64,000 nt of DNA from the NCBI GenBank assembly GCA_947650285.1, contig CANTFL010001192.1, positions 62,001-126,000 of the forward strand, in the 5' to 3' direction. Position numbers and translations under genes: made by a program. Position 1 is the first letter of the stretch; each line of letters starts with the position of its first letter. Shown one piece after another: positions 1 to 9,338 of the stretch. The notes below the pieces were generated by a model. The model saw only the letters and a list, made by a program, of their open reading frames with translations, was not told the origin of the DNA and did no database searches. The DNA comes from Hyaloperonospora brassicae (Eukaryota; Oomycota; Peronosporomycetes; Peronosporales; Peronosporaceae).

Positions 1-930
1 GTCCAAAACGTAAAGAATTTTGGACGAGAAGGGTGGCTCAAGAAACTTGAGGCGACACGCCTCAGGTTCGAAAGGCGAACGCCAACCGGTGCTATGTACC
101 GGTTGCATTGTTTATCGAGTGAGGCAGGCATTCCTTGCCTCACATGGGGAGACCCTTGTGCGAGTTGTGTTGACAACTCGCAGCGTGCAAATAGGGATGT
201 GTATTCCCTAAATTCGCCCTGGGGAAGGGCACATCTCTCGGACGAGATGCGTGACGCGATTGCAAACTTGCAATCCGTCTACAAGCGCCTAGGGCGCGTG
301 TTTACCGATGGGCCACAGGAATAATCGGATGGGTCTCGTCATACTGGCGGACGAGACCTTCAACATCCATCAACCGCTGAGAGCGGGGGTCCCAGCTGTT
401 CCAAGAGGGTGGATACCCCCGCCACTGGACGAGGTAGCTCGTCCTTGATCCTGAATCGTCACGGTGATTCAAGATACGCTCCACTAGAAAGCGTTGATCA
501 CCGTGAGCATCCACCAAAGGATGTGGTGGAGGAGGAAAGACCTCCTCCAGATGATTCGGTTCACCATCTCGACCCTTACGAGATGGATCGCGCAATCGAT
601 GAATTGCGCGATGACTTGAAGCACGAGCGCGACCGACGCTACGCTTTGACCGACACCGTGCGGAAGAACCGCAAGGGTCACGAGGCTGATCGGGCGAGGG
701 ATCGCGCCGATTATGCCACGGCGCAGCTTCAGGTCGAGCGGGATGTCCGCTCCCTTTTCGGCGAGCTGGCGACAGCTCGCGGAGAGATAACTCGGTTGAA
801 TACCGAGGTATCATATCTGCGCGACCAGACGGATCGTCTGGAGCGCGAACGCAAGAACTTGATGGATGTTCTTGAACGTGGGGGCTATCTTCATCGGAAG
901 AAGAAGGCTCGTACTGACAGTACGACCTAA
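1..930 (+). CDS. Antisense reading frame of gypsy copy B (partial, one TAA)
   Basis: Reading frame +1 is open from base 1 to a TAA at 322-324, then open again in the same frame to the stop at 928-930. It runs antisense to the 3' end of the B pol gene. The first part holds an aromatic and basic segment (AAWNAFVQNVKNF in copy A, entering here at VQNVKNF) and a Cys-containing stretch (PCLTWGDPCASC). The second part, about residues 180-290, is a charged heptad-rich region (LERERKNLMDVLERGG at its end) that looks like a coiled coil. No family is recognised. The same frame exists in copies A and C, and in C the TAA codon is a sense codon (CAA). Either one ancestral protein or two shorter products is possible. 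Confidence 0.55.
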
Positions 931-1534
931 GCCTCCCCACGTAAAACGTAGGATGCGTGCGCATCCTACGTGGCAATTCGAGTGTGTATGCATTGCCCTT
1001 GCGATGCAACACTCGAAATGGCCCAATGTATTTCGGCAGTAGTTTACGACTGCCGACACTAGTGACTGCATGTCCAGGTAGGTTTACCGTTGACAGTAGT
1101 ACTAGGTCATTAACCTTAAATGAAAGAACATTTGCTCTTCCATTCTTGTCTGCGTTCCGTTTCTGACGGTCCACCGCATTTGCGATGGAGTCCTGAACGA
1201 AACGGACTACCGCTTCTCGAGTCAGCAGGAAGTTCTCTGCTGACTCTTTGTTTTGTCTAGCAGTGCGCTTCGTGCGCACTGCTAAGAGATTGCTCTCTTC
1301 TTCAGCGAGGTTGTCTTCTTCCTCGCTGGCATAATCGTTGGCGATGCTGAATATACCAGCATCGTCATCATCATCCGAATCAATAATAGCGTCTTCGCTA
1401 TTATTGAGATGATCTTCTTCATCGATGTCGACTTGATCGACATCGGCATCATACGTGACGACGTTTGCGTCGACACGTGATGAGCAAGAGCCAAAACGGT
1501 TTTTGCTCGAGCGAGTCCCTCCCCCCTTATCCAA
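302..1534 (-). CDS. Pol C-terminal part: acidic linker, integrase C-terminal domain, chromodomain (copy B)
   Basis: A 410-residue open frame. An acidic stretch (DSDDDDDAGIFSI) comes first, then an SH3-like integrase C-terminal domain (KYIGPFRVLHRKGNAYTLEL, about residues 165-185). After a basic, repetitive linker there is a chromodomain near residues 345-400 (FLVERILNHR, YLVQWRGYPPSWNSWDP, LVRQYDETHP). Chromodomains of chromoviruses are known to target integration to chromatin marks. The linker between these domains lies exactly antisense to the coiled-coil part of the opposite-strand frame, so its sequence may be constrained by that frame. The natural start is not here: upstream pol is in another frame, and the first codon shown is only the first start codon after the frame change. 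Confidence 0.85.
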   Translation of the reverse strand: MDKGGGTRSSKNRFGSCSSRVDANVVTYDADVDQVDIDEEDHLNNSEDAIIDSDDDDDAGIFSIANDYASEEEDNLAEEESNLLAVRTKRTARQNKESAENFLLTREAVVRFVQDSIANAVDRQKRNADKNGRANVLSFKVNDLVLLSTVNLPGHAVTSVGSRKLLPKYIGPFRVLHRKGNAYTLELPRRMRTHPTFYVGRLRSYCQYEPSSSDEDSPHVQEHPSSSCVRAPDDPSGRADMIPRYSTELSLRELSPARRKGSGHPARPEAAPWHNRRDPSPDQPRDPCGSSARCRSKRSVGRARASSHRAIHRLRDPSRKGRDGEPNHLEEVFPPPPHPLVDAHGDQRFLVERILNHRDDSGSRTSYLVQWRGYPPSWNSWDPRSQRLMDVEGLVRQYDETHPIIPVAHR

Positions 1535-1680
1535 GAGTCACACTCTATAAGGGTGGGCACTCGTGGATGGCGTAGGCCATTCACGTAAAACGGTGTGTGC
1601 TGTGTTGAAGCATGCACCGAATTATTGATGGCGAATTCCACCATGGGTAGGAATTCGCTCCAACTCGGAAACGAGTGGAC

Positions 1681-2754
1681 CTATCCTCGAAGGATCTCTT
1701 CGAGGACACGGTTCGCACGTTCCGTCTGACCATCTGTTTCTGGATGGTCAGAAGTGGACATCTTCAATCGTGTCCCGAGAGTACGGAACACGGTTTGCCA
1801 AAATTCCGCCGTGAACCGAGGGTCACGGTCGGATACGAGTTCACGGGGTAACCCGTGGAGTCTAAAGACCGTGTCTAGAAAGACACGAGCACAACCTTGA
1901 GCCTTGATTGACTCAGGGACAGCAGCAAGATGGACCATCTTGCTGAATCGGTCTACAAACACAAGAATACCATTATTCTTGTGAGCGTCTTCGGGAAAAC
2001 CGAAAACGAAGTCCATTGAAACGGGCTGCCAGAACTCTGCCGGAACAGGCAGAGGTTGCAATGGCGCACGGGATGAAGGACTAGGCTTCACCCATTGACA
2101 AACCTCGCAAGCACGTATGTACTTGCGAACAAACTGATACTGGCGGGGCCAGTAAAAGTCGCGACTTACCGTGAGGTAAGTCTTTTCTCTACCACGATGG
2201 CCGCTTGTTGGGGCATCGTGACACTCATACATGATGCGCAATCGCAAATCATGATGAGCGGGTACGACGACACGAGGCGTGTCGTCGGCAACAGCTGTAT
2301 AGTACAGCAATCCGTTGCGTGTACTATACCGATCCGATGAGGATCGGTACAAAGCCGGTAAATCCCTCATGGATTTACTGGATGGATTCACCAGATGATA
2401 CATCAATCGCAGAAGATCCTTATCTTCCGCGTATGCCTTTCGTACGTCGTCAAGTAAACTTGACGACGGGACACTGACTGACAGTGTCGCAACAGTGGGC
2501 TTGTCCTCACTGTTGGATTGCGCGTCCGGCTCGAAATCGGGCCGGCGCGAAAGAGCATCCGCGACGACATTGAGTCGTCCCGGTTTATACTCCACGGAGA
2601 AGTTATACTCCGCGAAGAAAGACAGCCACCTCGCCATTCTTTGCGAGAGGTGTGGGCTGTTTACGGCCGTGCGTAATGACGCATGGTCCGTGTAGACTAC
2701 AAACGGTCTATCTCCCAAGAGATAGACGCGAAATTTAGCCAGTGCGTATTTCAT
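1681..2754 (-). CDS. Pol middle part: RNase H end and integrase (copy B)
   Basis: Encodes the end of RNase H (FVVYTDHASLRTAV, DALSRRPDF) and then integrase. The zinc-binding HHCC module is visible (CHDAPTSGHRGREKTYLTV, CEVC) and so are the catalytic residues: D in PVSMDFVFGFPED, D in ELVSDRDPRFTAEFW, and E in HPETDGQTERANRVLEEIL. It is in frame with the RT segment upstream except for a TAA at 2764-2766, where copy A has GAG. It ends at a TAG (1681-1683); copy A has the same TAG, and the frame beyond continues as integrase sequence. Confidence 0.9.
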   Translation of the reverse strand: MKYALAKFRVYLLGDRPFVVYTDHASLRTAVNSPHLSQRMARWLSFFAEYNFSVEYKPGRLNVVADALSRRPDFEPDAQSNSEDKPTVATLSVSVPSSSLLDDVRKAYAEDKDLLRLMYHLVNPSSKSMRDLPALYRSSSDRYSTRNGLLYYTAVADDTPRVVVPAHHDLRLRIMYECHDAPTSGHRGREKTYLTVSRDFYWPRQYQFVRKYIRACEVCQWVKPSPSSRAPLQPLPVPAEFWQPVSMDFVFGFPEDAHKNNGILVFVDRFSKMVHLAAVPESIKAQGCARVFLDTVFRLHGLPRELVSDRDPRFTAEFWQTVFRTLGTRLKMSTSDHPETDGQTERANRVLEEILRG

Positions 2755-2763
2755 GGCAAGGAG

Positions 2764-5205
2764 TTACTTGTCATGCACTGGGTAATTACGCTCAGCTGCT
2801 TGCAGCTGACGCGATTGATAACAGATGACGCGCTCCGCGCCATCTGCATCGAACTGCATTAACGCACAGCCGATTGCGAAATCGCTGGCGTCACAGACCA
2901 CATGAAATGATCTGTCCTGATCTGCAATCGCCAAGATCGGCGATTGCATCAAGCTTTGCTTGATACCTTCAAAGGAACGCTGGCACTCAGCGTTCCATGA
3001 CCACTTGACATTTTTCTTGAGCAAGCAAGAAAGATGTACCGTCATCTCGGCGTAGTTGCGCGAGTACTTGTGCAAGTACGCCGCAAGACCAAGGAACTTT
3101 CGAAGTCCCTTGACATCGACTGGCACTGGCCAGTCGGTGATCGCCTTGATCTTTTCGGGATCAGGGCGTACGCCGTGTTTACCCACGATGCACCCAAGAA
3201 GTGGTATTTCGCTAGCCGCGAATATACACTTCTTGAGGTTGGCGTACAACTTATGCTTGCGCATAAGTTGAAGAACCTGACGAACGTGAGTTCTGTGAAC
3301 TTCAACGTCCGTCTTCCCGTCCATAGCCCGGCTATGGACGAACACATCGTCGAAGTAACTCGGTGCGAAGTCTCGCACCGGTCTCAACAGATTTGTTACA
3401 CATCTGTTGAATGTTGCAGGGGCATTACTCAGCCCCTGTGGCATCACTAGCCACTCCCACAGCATCCCGCTGGGGGTACTCACTGCTGTGAACAAGATGT
3501 CCCATACACGCTTCAGGATCTGATAGAATCCATCCATCAGATCCATGGACGAGAGGATGGTACTCTTTGACATACCATCTATGATTACGTCCTTCCTCGG
3601 TATCGGCGTCTGAGCCGGTACCGTTGCAGCATTCAACTTGTTGAATGTGTGCACTATCCGCCACCCTCCTGTGGCCTTTCGCACACAGAAGGTCGGAGAG
3701 CTGTGAGGGGATGTTGATTCCCTCACATGGCCCGCTGCTAAGCGATCGGCAAAGAACTTGTCGATCGCTAGTACTTGTTCACGAGGCAGTGGCCACTGCT
3801 TCATGACACAGTATTTCGAGCCCGGTTTGAGCTCGATCTCGTGTCGAGTGCCTTTGTCCTTAGGCAACTCGCAAGGTACGGATTCAGGGAACACATCCCT
3901 GAATTCGATCAAATCCTTATACAAAGGATTTGCCTGAAGTGACTCCCAGGAATGGGACGCGTATCGCTCAATCCGAGTCTTCTCATCGAGGACACTTTCG
4001 TCCATCGATGAGCTGCTGAGAACCCGTTCGTTCTCAGCAAATACTGTTGCCGACCGAATGTCGGTCACATACTCGTCCTCTGTGACGAGTACGCAGATCT
4101 GCTTGACTTTGCCACTACGCAGATCACGCAAGAACCGTTTCGGTTCTAGCGTTGGCAACTGAGTTATCTCCGAAGTCAACTTCGGAGGCACAATCAGATC
4201 AAGCGTATAAGCGCCTACGCTTGATCCGTCATTAACCAAGACGTTCAACGTCTCGGTTTCTTCCTGGGATCTTGCTTCCACAGGTTGCTGAGGGCCTGAT
4301 CCCTCAGCAAGCGACTCTTGAGGAATTCCTTCCTCAAGTGCGTGGGGACTTATTCCCTCGACGTCTTCCGACTGTGGCTGTGCAACCACAGTCAGGAACC
4401 GATCCTCTACGGTCGACTCTCCAGTCGACCTAGGATTTTCATGTTGCCCCTTGGGGGCAACAGATTTCTTTCTTCTAAGATGCTGACCGCTAGGCATGCA
4501 TCCATGTCCCGGTCCACTCGACTTATTCGAGTGGTGGACCTTCGGCGCAGCCTGTATTTCTGTACAGCCGCCGGGAGCTTGCTCCACAGTGTAGTGATCA
4601 ACTACACTGTGACCTTGTGCAGTCGTGCTAACGACCGTACCGCAAGTGAGGCCATCGCACTCACTCGCAGAACATCCACACGCTTGTGGACGATCCAAGA
4701 TGTTCATCAGATGGCCATCTGATGAACAAGCAGCAGGCATCTTCACGGATCGATGCTGCCAGCTCACCCTTGGCTCGTATTTTCTGAGCCAAGGTAATCC
4801 CAGGATGACATCAAATTTGTCATCCAGATCTAGTACGATGAAATCATCATCGTAATGCTCGCCCTCTAACGTGTAGTGGATTCCTACTACACGTTTCTCA
4901 ACGGTTATCGATGCGCCTGTTGCAAGGCGCACCGTCATTCTTGTGAGGGTAATGTCGCGCTCAACGAACTTGAGCCTACGACCCTCTAGTGACTGGCGAC
5001 GAATAAAGTTGTTCGACGCCCCACAGTCTACTAGGGCACGAAGCGACAAGTCATTTGTCGCTTCCAACTTCAAGGTGATGAGCGAAACGTCATCACCAGG
5101 TGCAGAGACACACAATGATTGTGTATCTGGAGCAACTTTCGTCAAGAGGTTTGCAAATTCTCTTGAGGTTGCTGGATCAGTAGGGCGCTCCGCCCCTACT
5201 GACAC
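2764..5205 (-). CDS. Pol N-terminal part: aspartic protease and reverse transcriptase (copy B)
   Basis: An 813-residue intact frame. The retropepsin active site is DCGASNNFIRR near residue 61, where the usual DSGA is DCGA. A long variable linker follows (about residues 170-380), then reverse transcriptase: WRIVHTFNKLNAATVPAQTP, SSMDLMDGFYQI, PQGLSNAPATFNRC and the catalytic SYFDDVFVHS, then the start of RNase H (VVCDASDFAIGCALM). It lies in the -1 frame relative to gag and overlaps its end. Translation therefore most likely occurs by -1 frameshifting at 5211-5217, not from its own start. The counterpart in copy A is broken by a one-base deletion. Confidence 0.92.
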   Translation of the reverse strand: MSVGAERPTDPATSREFANLLTKVAPDTQSLCVSAPGDDVSLITLKLEATNDLSLRALVDCGASNNFIRRQSLEGRRLKFVERDITLTRMTVRLATGASITVEKRVVGIHYTLEGEHYDDDFIVLDLDDKFDVILGLPWLRKYEPRVSWQHRSVKMPAACSSDGHLMNILDRPQACGCSASECDGLTCGTVVSTTAQGHSVVDHYTVEQAPGGCTEIQAAPKVHHSNKSSGPGHGCMPSGQHLRRKKSVAPKGQHENPRSTGESTVEDRFLTVVAQPQSEDVEGISPHALEEGIPQESLAEGSGPQQPVEARSQEETETLNVLVNDGSSVGAYTLDLIVPPKLTSEITQLPTLEPKRFLRDLRSGKVKQICVLVTEDEYVTDIRSATVFAENERVLSSSSMDESVLDEKTRIERYASHSWESLQANPLYKDLIEFRDVFPESVPCELPKDKGTRHEIELKPGSKYCVMKQWPLPREQVLAIDKFFADRLAAGHVRESTSPHSSPTFCVRKATGGWRIVHTFNKLNAATVPAQTPIPRKDVIIDGMSKSTILSSMDLMDGFYQILKRVWDILFTAVSTPSGMLWEWLVMPQGLSNAPATFNRCVTNLLRPVRDFAPSYFDDVFVHSRAMDGKTDVEVHRTHVRQVLQLMRKHKLYANLKKCIFAASEIPLLGCIVGKHGVRPDPEKIKAITDWPVPVDVKGLRKFLGLAAYLHKYSRNYAEMTVHLSCLLKKNVKWSWNAECQRSFEGIKQSLMQSPILAIADQDRSFHVVCDASDFAIGCALMQFDADGAERVICYQSRQLQAAERNYPVHDK

Positions 5206-5217
5206 CGACCATTTTTT
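5177..5217 (-). promoter_or_regulatory. gag-pol -1 ribosomal frameshift signal (copy B)
   Basis: Read on the minus strand: the heptamer A AAA AAT (5211-5217) is phased X XXY YYZ in the gag frame. An 8-nt spacer follows, then a hairpin (5177-5202) with a 9-bp stem TCAGTAGGG/CCCTACTGA and 8-nt loop that contains the gag TAG. The pol frame is -1 relative to gag and is open through the heptamer. This is the classical arrangement for retroelement -1 frameshifting. Copy A has the same layout, and decayed copy C keeps the heptamer and most of the stem. Confidence 0.75.
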
Positions 5218-6350
5218 GATGGCCCGTCTCGCTGTTGCGGCTTCGCAACAGCGCTGGACCCACGCCCATTGCCCTTTCTGGCGAATGGTCGTCCATTTCG
5301 CTCAGTACTGTTTGGTACTGGGCGCGGAGCACTACACTCGTATGCGTAATGCCCTAACTTCTGGCAGCGATTGCACCTCTGCAATCGCTTGTTGTTTGTA
5401 GAGCGAGGTCTCTCGCTCTCAACATAACAGAGGTCCATTGGTTCTGGACCTCCGATCTCTTGTCGTCTCGGTGGACGGTAAGAGTTTGAGCTAGCATGAG
5501 CCTGTCTCATGCTAAAGTCTTCCTGTTCCGCGGCTGATATCGCTTCTTCAAGCGTATTCAGCTCAAGGCGGAACAGGTGGCTCCTGACGGGCCCCTCTGC
5601 GAGCCCTTGCATGAACACCGTAATCAACGTGTGTTCATGAACTGGGTTTGCAGTTATACTACTCGCGAGGAGTCGTATATGTTGTGCGTAAGCGTGCACA
5701 TCACGCTTACCCTGCTTGAGTTTCAGGAGCTCTGAACGAGCCCTGAACTCAGCACGTGGCGGCTCAAACGTTTGTCTGAGCCGGGACTTGAAGTCATCTA
5801 GCGACCTAAACACATTTGGGTTGCTACTCTCGAGTCCCAGGGACCAAGTTTTGGCACGTCCTGCCAAGTGGGTTTGAGCAAATGTGAGTTTCATTTGCTC
5901 ATCTTCGACGCGACGAGCCCTTAGGGCTCTGTCGAGTTCGACAAACCATAGTAACAGGGAGTCCTCCGGGACTCCACTGTACTTGGAGATGTCGACTTTC
6001 ATCACTTCGGGACGGCGCGCATGCGCCGTCCCGCCCACAGCAGCATGGAATTGCTGCTGTCTCAACAGCTCCGTCTGTTGAGCACCGAGTTCTCTCAACT
6101 GCTCGGCCTGTTGAGAGCCTTGCTGGTGAAGCAAGGCTACTTTCTCCCTCTCGAGAGCAAGTTCATTGTGAATGAACTTGGCGATAGCAGCATGTTGTTG
6201 GTCTCTGTCTAGAGACTCCAACATGGTGCTGACGACGAGTTCGCCTACGGTAGAACCCATTCGTTCTACCGCACCCCATTCGATGCCACTCAAATGGGTA
6301 AACCCTTCACGCGTGGCGTAAAAGGTGTCTTCTTCATCCAACATGAACAT
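5196..6350 (-). CDS. Gag polyprotein (copy B)
   Basis: A 384-residue frame with a Ty3-type capsid region (LLWFVELDRALRARRV, FKSRLRQTFEPPRAEF, DVHAYAQHIRLLASSI) and one zinc knuckle near residue 330, CNRCQKLGHYAYEC (CX2CX4HX4C), expected to bind genomic RNA. It starts with MFMLDEEDTF just inside the LTR and primer-binding site and ends in a basic tail (GPSKNGRCQ) at the frameshift site. The frame is intact, and the zinc-knuckle His is retained, unlike copy A. Confidence 0.92.
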   Translation of the reverse strand: MFMLDEEDTFYATREGFTHLSGIEWGAVERMGSTVGELVVSTMLESLDRDQQHAAIAKFIHNELALEREKVALLHQQGSQQAEQLRELGAQQTELLRQQQFHAAVGGTAHARRPEVMKVDISKYSGVPEDSLLLWFVELDRALRARRVEDEQMKLTFAQTHLAGRAKTWSLGLESSNPNVFRSLDDFKSRLRQTFEPPRAEFRARSELLKLKQGKRDVHAYAQHIRLLASSITANPVHEHTLITVFMQGLAEGPVRSHLFRLELNTLEEAISAAEQEDFSMRQAHASSNSYRPPRRQEIGGPEPMDLCYVESERPRSTNNKRLQRCNRCQKLGHYAYECSAPRPVPNSTERNGRPFARKGNGRGSSAVAKPQQRDGPSKNGRCQ

Positions 6351-6380
6351 GTTGGATGTTGTGGTCCTTGGAAGGACTAC

Positions 6381-6392
6381 AAAGTGCTACCA
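6381..6392 (-). other. Primer-binding site, copy B
   Basis: TGGTAGCACTTT lies two bases inside the 5' LTR of B. The leading TGG matches the CCA end of a tRNA, as expected for a Ty3-type primer-binding site. The primer tRNA was not identified. Copy A has the same sequence at 6856-6867. Confidence 0.6.
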
Positions 6393-6394
6393 GG

Positions 6395-6783
6395 TGTAAC
6401 GGGGCACACCCTTGCGTAACTTAACGCAAGGGTTTTCGGTGCCCCGACGGACGTACACGTGGCGAGCGAGGAAGCGTAGGTAGGGTAAAAGTAGAACTGT
6501 TATATTAATAAATTAAGTCTTTAAACTACTGTCTCTTCGTTTGACTTAATTCAATTATACTAATATAACTGCATGTATGGTGACGTCTCGTCACCACTCA
6601 TTGCGCGCGTCTTGCGGCGATTGGTGGGTTGATATCATCACGATATCAACCAATGAACAGACCCTTTGGTCGACCCTTCAATATCACCACTTTGGTGATA
6701 TTGTTTAAAGAATATCCATCTTATATTCTTTATTGTCACTTTCCTTAAAGTGACAATATCATGTAACGGGCTGCCCCGTTACA
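6395..6783 (-). repeat. 5' LTR of element B (389 bp)
   Basis: Begins TGTAACGGGG and ends CCCCGTTACA on the plus strand, so it has TG..CA ends in a short inverted repeat. It matches the 3' LTR of A (14052-14442) in reverse orientation. Several 7-11 bp hairpins are visible inside, including ones around GATATC and the CCCTTGCGT arms. It is directly abutted at 6784 by a fragment of a plus-oriented LTR. Confidence 0.88.
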
Positions 6784-6853
6784 TGCCACGTGTACGTCTG
6801 TCGGGGCACCGAAAACCCTTGCGTTAAGTTACGCAAGGGTGTGCCCCGTTACA
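6784..6853 (+). repeat. Truncated 5' LTR of element A (last 70 bp)
   Basis: Equals the last 70 bp of the A 3' LTR (from TGCCACGTGTACG to CCCCGTTACA). The upstream part of this LTR is missing and B starts exactly at its left edge. The simplest reading is that B inserted into the A 5' LTR, so the other LTR part should lie left of B, outside the window. Confidence 0.82.
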
Positions 6854-6855
6854 CC

Positions 6856-6867
6856 TGGTAGCACTTT
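6856..6867 (+). other. Primer-binding site, copy A
   Basis: TGGTAGCACTTT, two bases after the LTR end at 6853. It has the same sequence and spacing as in copy B. Confidence 0.6.
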
Positions 6868-6897
6868 GTGGTCCTTCCAAGGACCACAACATCCAAC

Positions 6898-8052
6898 ATG
6901 AACATGTTGGATGATGAAGAGACCTTTCACGCCACGCGTGAAGGGTTTACCCATTTGAGTGACATCAAATGGGGTGCGGTAGAACGAATGGGTTCTACCG
7001 TAGGCGAACTCGTCATTAGCGCCATATTGGAGTCTCTAAACAGAGACCAACAACATGCCGCTATAGCCAAGTTCATTCAAAATGAACTTGCTCTCGAGAG
7101 GGAGAAAGTAGCCTTGCTTCACCAGCAAGGCTCTCAACAGGCCGAGAAGTTGAGGGAACTCGGTGCTCAACAGACAGAGCTGTTACAACAGCATCAATTC
7201 CATGCTGCTGTGGGCGGGACGGCACATGCGCGTCGTCCCGAAGTCATGAAAGTTGACATCTCCAAATACAGTGGAGTCCCGGAGGACTCCCTGTTACTAT
7301 GGTTTGTCGAACTCGACAGAGCCCTAAGGGCTCGTCGCGTCGAAGATGAGCAAATGAAACTCACATTTGCTCAAACCCACTTGGCAGGACGTGCCAAAAC
7401 TTGGTCCCTGGGGCTCGAGAGTAGCGACCCAAATGTGTTTAGGTCGCTAGATGACTTCAAGTCCCGGCTCAGACAAACTTTTGAGCCGCCACGGGATGAG
7501 TTCAGGGCTCGTTCAGAGCTCCTGAAACTCAAGCAGGGTAAGCGTGATGTGCACGCTTACGCACAACATATACGACTCCTTGCGAGTAGTATAACTGCTA
7601 ACCCAGTACATGAACACACGTTGATTACGGTGTTCATGCAAGGGCTCGCAGAGGTGCCCGTCAGGAGCCACCTGTTCCGCCTTGAGCTGAATACGCTTGA
7701 AGAAGCGATATCAGCCGCGGAACAGGAAGACTTTAGCATGAGACAGGCTCATACTAGCTCAAACTCTTATCGTCCACCGAGACGACAAGAGATCGGAGGT
7801 CCAGAACCAATGGACCTCTGCTATGTTGAGAGCGAGAGAACTCGCTCTTCAAACAACAAGCGATTGCAGAGGTGCAATCGCTGTCAGAAGTTAGGGTACT
7901 ACGCATACGAGTGTAGTGCTCCGCGCCCAGTACCAAACAGTACTGAGCAAAATGGACGACCATTTTCCAGAAAGGGCAATGGGCGTGAGTCCAGCGCTGT
8001 TGCGAAGCCGCAACAGCGAGACGGACCATCAAAAAATGGTCGGGGTCAGTAG
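6898..8052 (+). CDS. Gag polyprotein (copy A), zinc knuckle altered
   Basis: Intact gag frame beginning MNMLDDEETF; the ATG at 6898 was chosen because it aligns with the start of copy B. Capsid motifs match copy B (LLWFVELDRALRARRV, FKSRLRQTFEPPRDEF). The zinc knuckle reads CNRCQKLGYYAYEC: the third ligand His of CX2CX4HX4C is Tyr (CAT to TAC), which should weaken zinc and RNA binding. It ends at TAG 8050-8052, within the frameshift hairpin. Confidence 0.9.
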   Translation: MNMLDDEETFHATREGFTHLSDIKWGAVERMGSTVGELVISAILESLNRDQQHAAIAKFIQNELALEREKVALLHQQGSQQAEKLRELGAQQTELLQQHQFHAAVGGTAHARRPEVMKVDISKYSGVPEDSLLLWFVELDRALRARRVEDEQMKLTFAQTHLAGRAKTWSLGLESSDPNVFRSLDDFKSRLRQTFEPPRDEFRARSELLKLKQGKRDVHAYAQHIRLLASSITANPVHEHTLITVFMQGLAEVPVRSHLFRLELNTLEEAISAAEQEDFSMRQAHTSSNSYRPPRRQEIGGPEPMDLCYVESERTRSSNNKRLQRCNRCQKLGYYAYECSAPRPVPNSTEQNGRPFSRKGNGRESSAVAKPQQRDGPSKNGRGQ

Positions 8053-8071
8053 GGGCGGAGCGCCCTACTGA
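8031..8071 (+). promoter_or_regulatory. gag-pol -1 ribosomal frameshift signal (copy A)
   Basis: The slippery heptamer AAAAAAT (8031-8037) is in phase A AAA AAT with gag. The spacer is 8038-8045 and the hairpin 8046-8071 has stem TCAGTAGGG/CCCTACTGA and an 8-nt loop. The gag stop at 8050-8052 is inside the stem. The downstream protease frame is -1 relative to gag and open through the site. Confidence 0.75.
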
Positions 8072-9338
8072 TCCAGCAACCTCAAGAGAATTTGCAAACC
8101 TCTTGACGAAAGTTGCTCCAGATACACAATCATTGTGTGTCTCTGCACCTGGTGATGACGTTTCGCTCATCACCTTGAAGTTGGAAGCGACAAATGACTT
8201 GTCGCTTCGTGCCCTAGTAGACTGTGGGGCGTCGAACAACTTTGTTCGTCGCCAGTCACTAGAGGGTCGTAGGCTCAAGTTCGTTGAGCGCGACATTACC
8301 CTCACAAGGATGACGGTGCGCCTTGCAACAGGCGCATCGATAACCGTTGAGAAACGTGTAGTAGGAATCTACTACACGTTAGAGGGCGAGCAGTACGATG
8401 ATGACTTCATCGTACTGGATCTGGATGACAAATTTGATGTCATCCTGGGATTACCTTGGATCAGAAAGTACGAGCCAAGAGTGAGCTGGCAGCATCGATC
8501 CGTCAAGATGCCTGCTGCTTGTTCATCAGATGGCCATCTGATGAACGTCATGGAGCGTCCACAAGCGTGTGGATGTACTGCGAGTGAGTGCGATGGCCTC
8601 ACTTGCGGTACGGTCGTTAGCACGACTGCACAAGGTCACAGTGTAGCTGATCACTACACTGTGGAGCAAGCTCCCGGCGGCTGTACAGAAGTACAGGCTG
8701 CGCCGAAGGTCCACCACTCGAATAAGTCGAGTGGACCGGGACATGGATGCATGCCTAGCGGGCAGCATCTTAGAAGAAAGAAATCTGTTGCCCCCAAGGG
8801 GCAACATGAAAATCCTAGGTCGACTGGAGAGTCGACCGTAGAGGATCGGTGCCTAATTGTGGTTGCACAGCCACAGTCGGAAGACGTCGAGGGAATAAGT
8901 CCCCACGCACTTGAGGAAGGAATTCCTCAAGAGTCGCTTGCTGAGGGATCAGGCCCTCAGCAACCTGTGGAAGCAAGTTCCCGGGAAGAAACCGAGACGT
9001 TGAACGTCTTGGTTAATGACGGATCAAGCGTAGGCGCTTATACGCTTGATCTGATTGTGCCTCCGAAGTTGACTTCGGAGATAACTCAGTTGCCAACGCT
9101 AGAACCGAAACGATTCTTGCGTAATCTGCGTAGTGGCAAAGTCAAGCAGATCTGCGTACTCGTCACGGAGGATGAGTATGTGGCCGATATTCGGTCGGCT
9201 ACAGTATTTGCTAAAACGAACGGGTTCTCAGCAGCTCATCGATGGAAGAAAGTGTCCTCGATGAGAAGACTCGGATTGAGCGATACACGTCTCAATCCTG
9301 GGAGTCACTTCAGGCAAATCCTTTGTATAAGGATTTGA
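8053..9338 (+). pseudogene. Protease and linker region of pol (copy A), frameshifted
   Basis: Continues from gag in the -1 frame: protease active site DCGASNNFVRR, then the protease end (VILGLPWIRKYEP) and a long linker. Near 9212 one base is missing relative to copy B (GCTAAAACG here, GCTGAGAACG there), so the frame runs off into an unrelated tail ending at 9338. The RT continues in the next frame. Confidence 0.85.

Larger units (their letters stand above)
1..6783 (-). mobile_element. Ty3/gypsy chromodomain retrotransposon, copy B (3' end off window)
   Basis: Read on the minus strand from its 5' LTR (6395-6783) leftward: primer-binding site, gag, protease-RT, RNase H-integrase and a chromodomain. 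The remaining roughly 1.2 kb, including the 3' LTR, lies left of base 1 if it matches copy A. gag and protease-RT are open over their full length, but pol carries a TAA at 2764, a TAG at 1681-1683 and a frame change near 1530-1560. It is a close mirror copy of element A (6784-14442). The intact gag and RT suggest a fairly recent copy, possibly mobilised in trans. Family assignment rests on RT, integrase and chromodomain motifs and is secure; activity is not shown. Confidence 0.93.
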
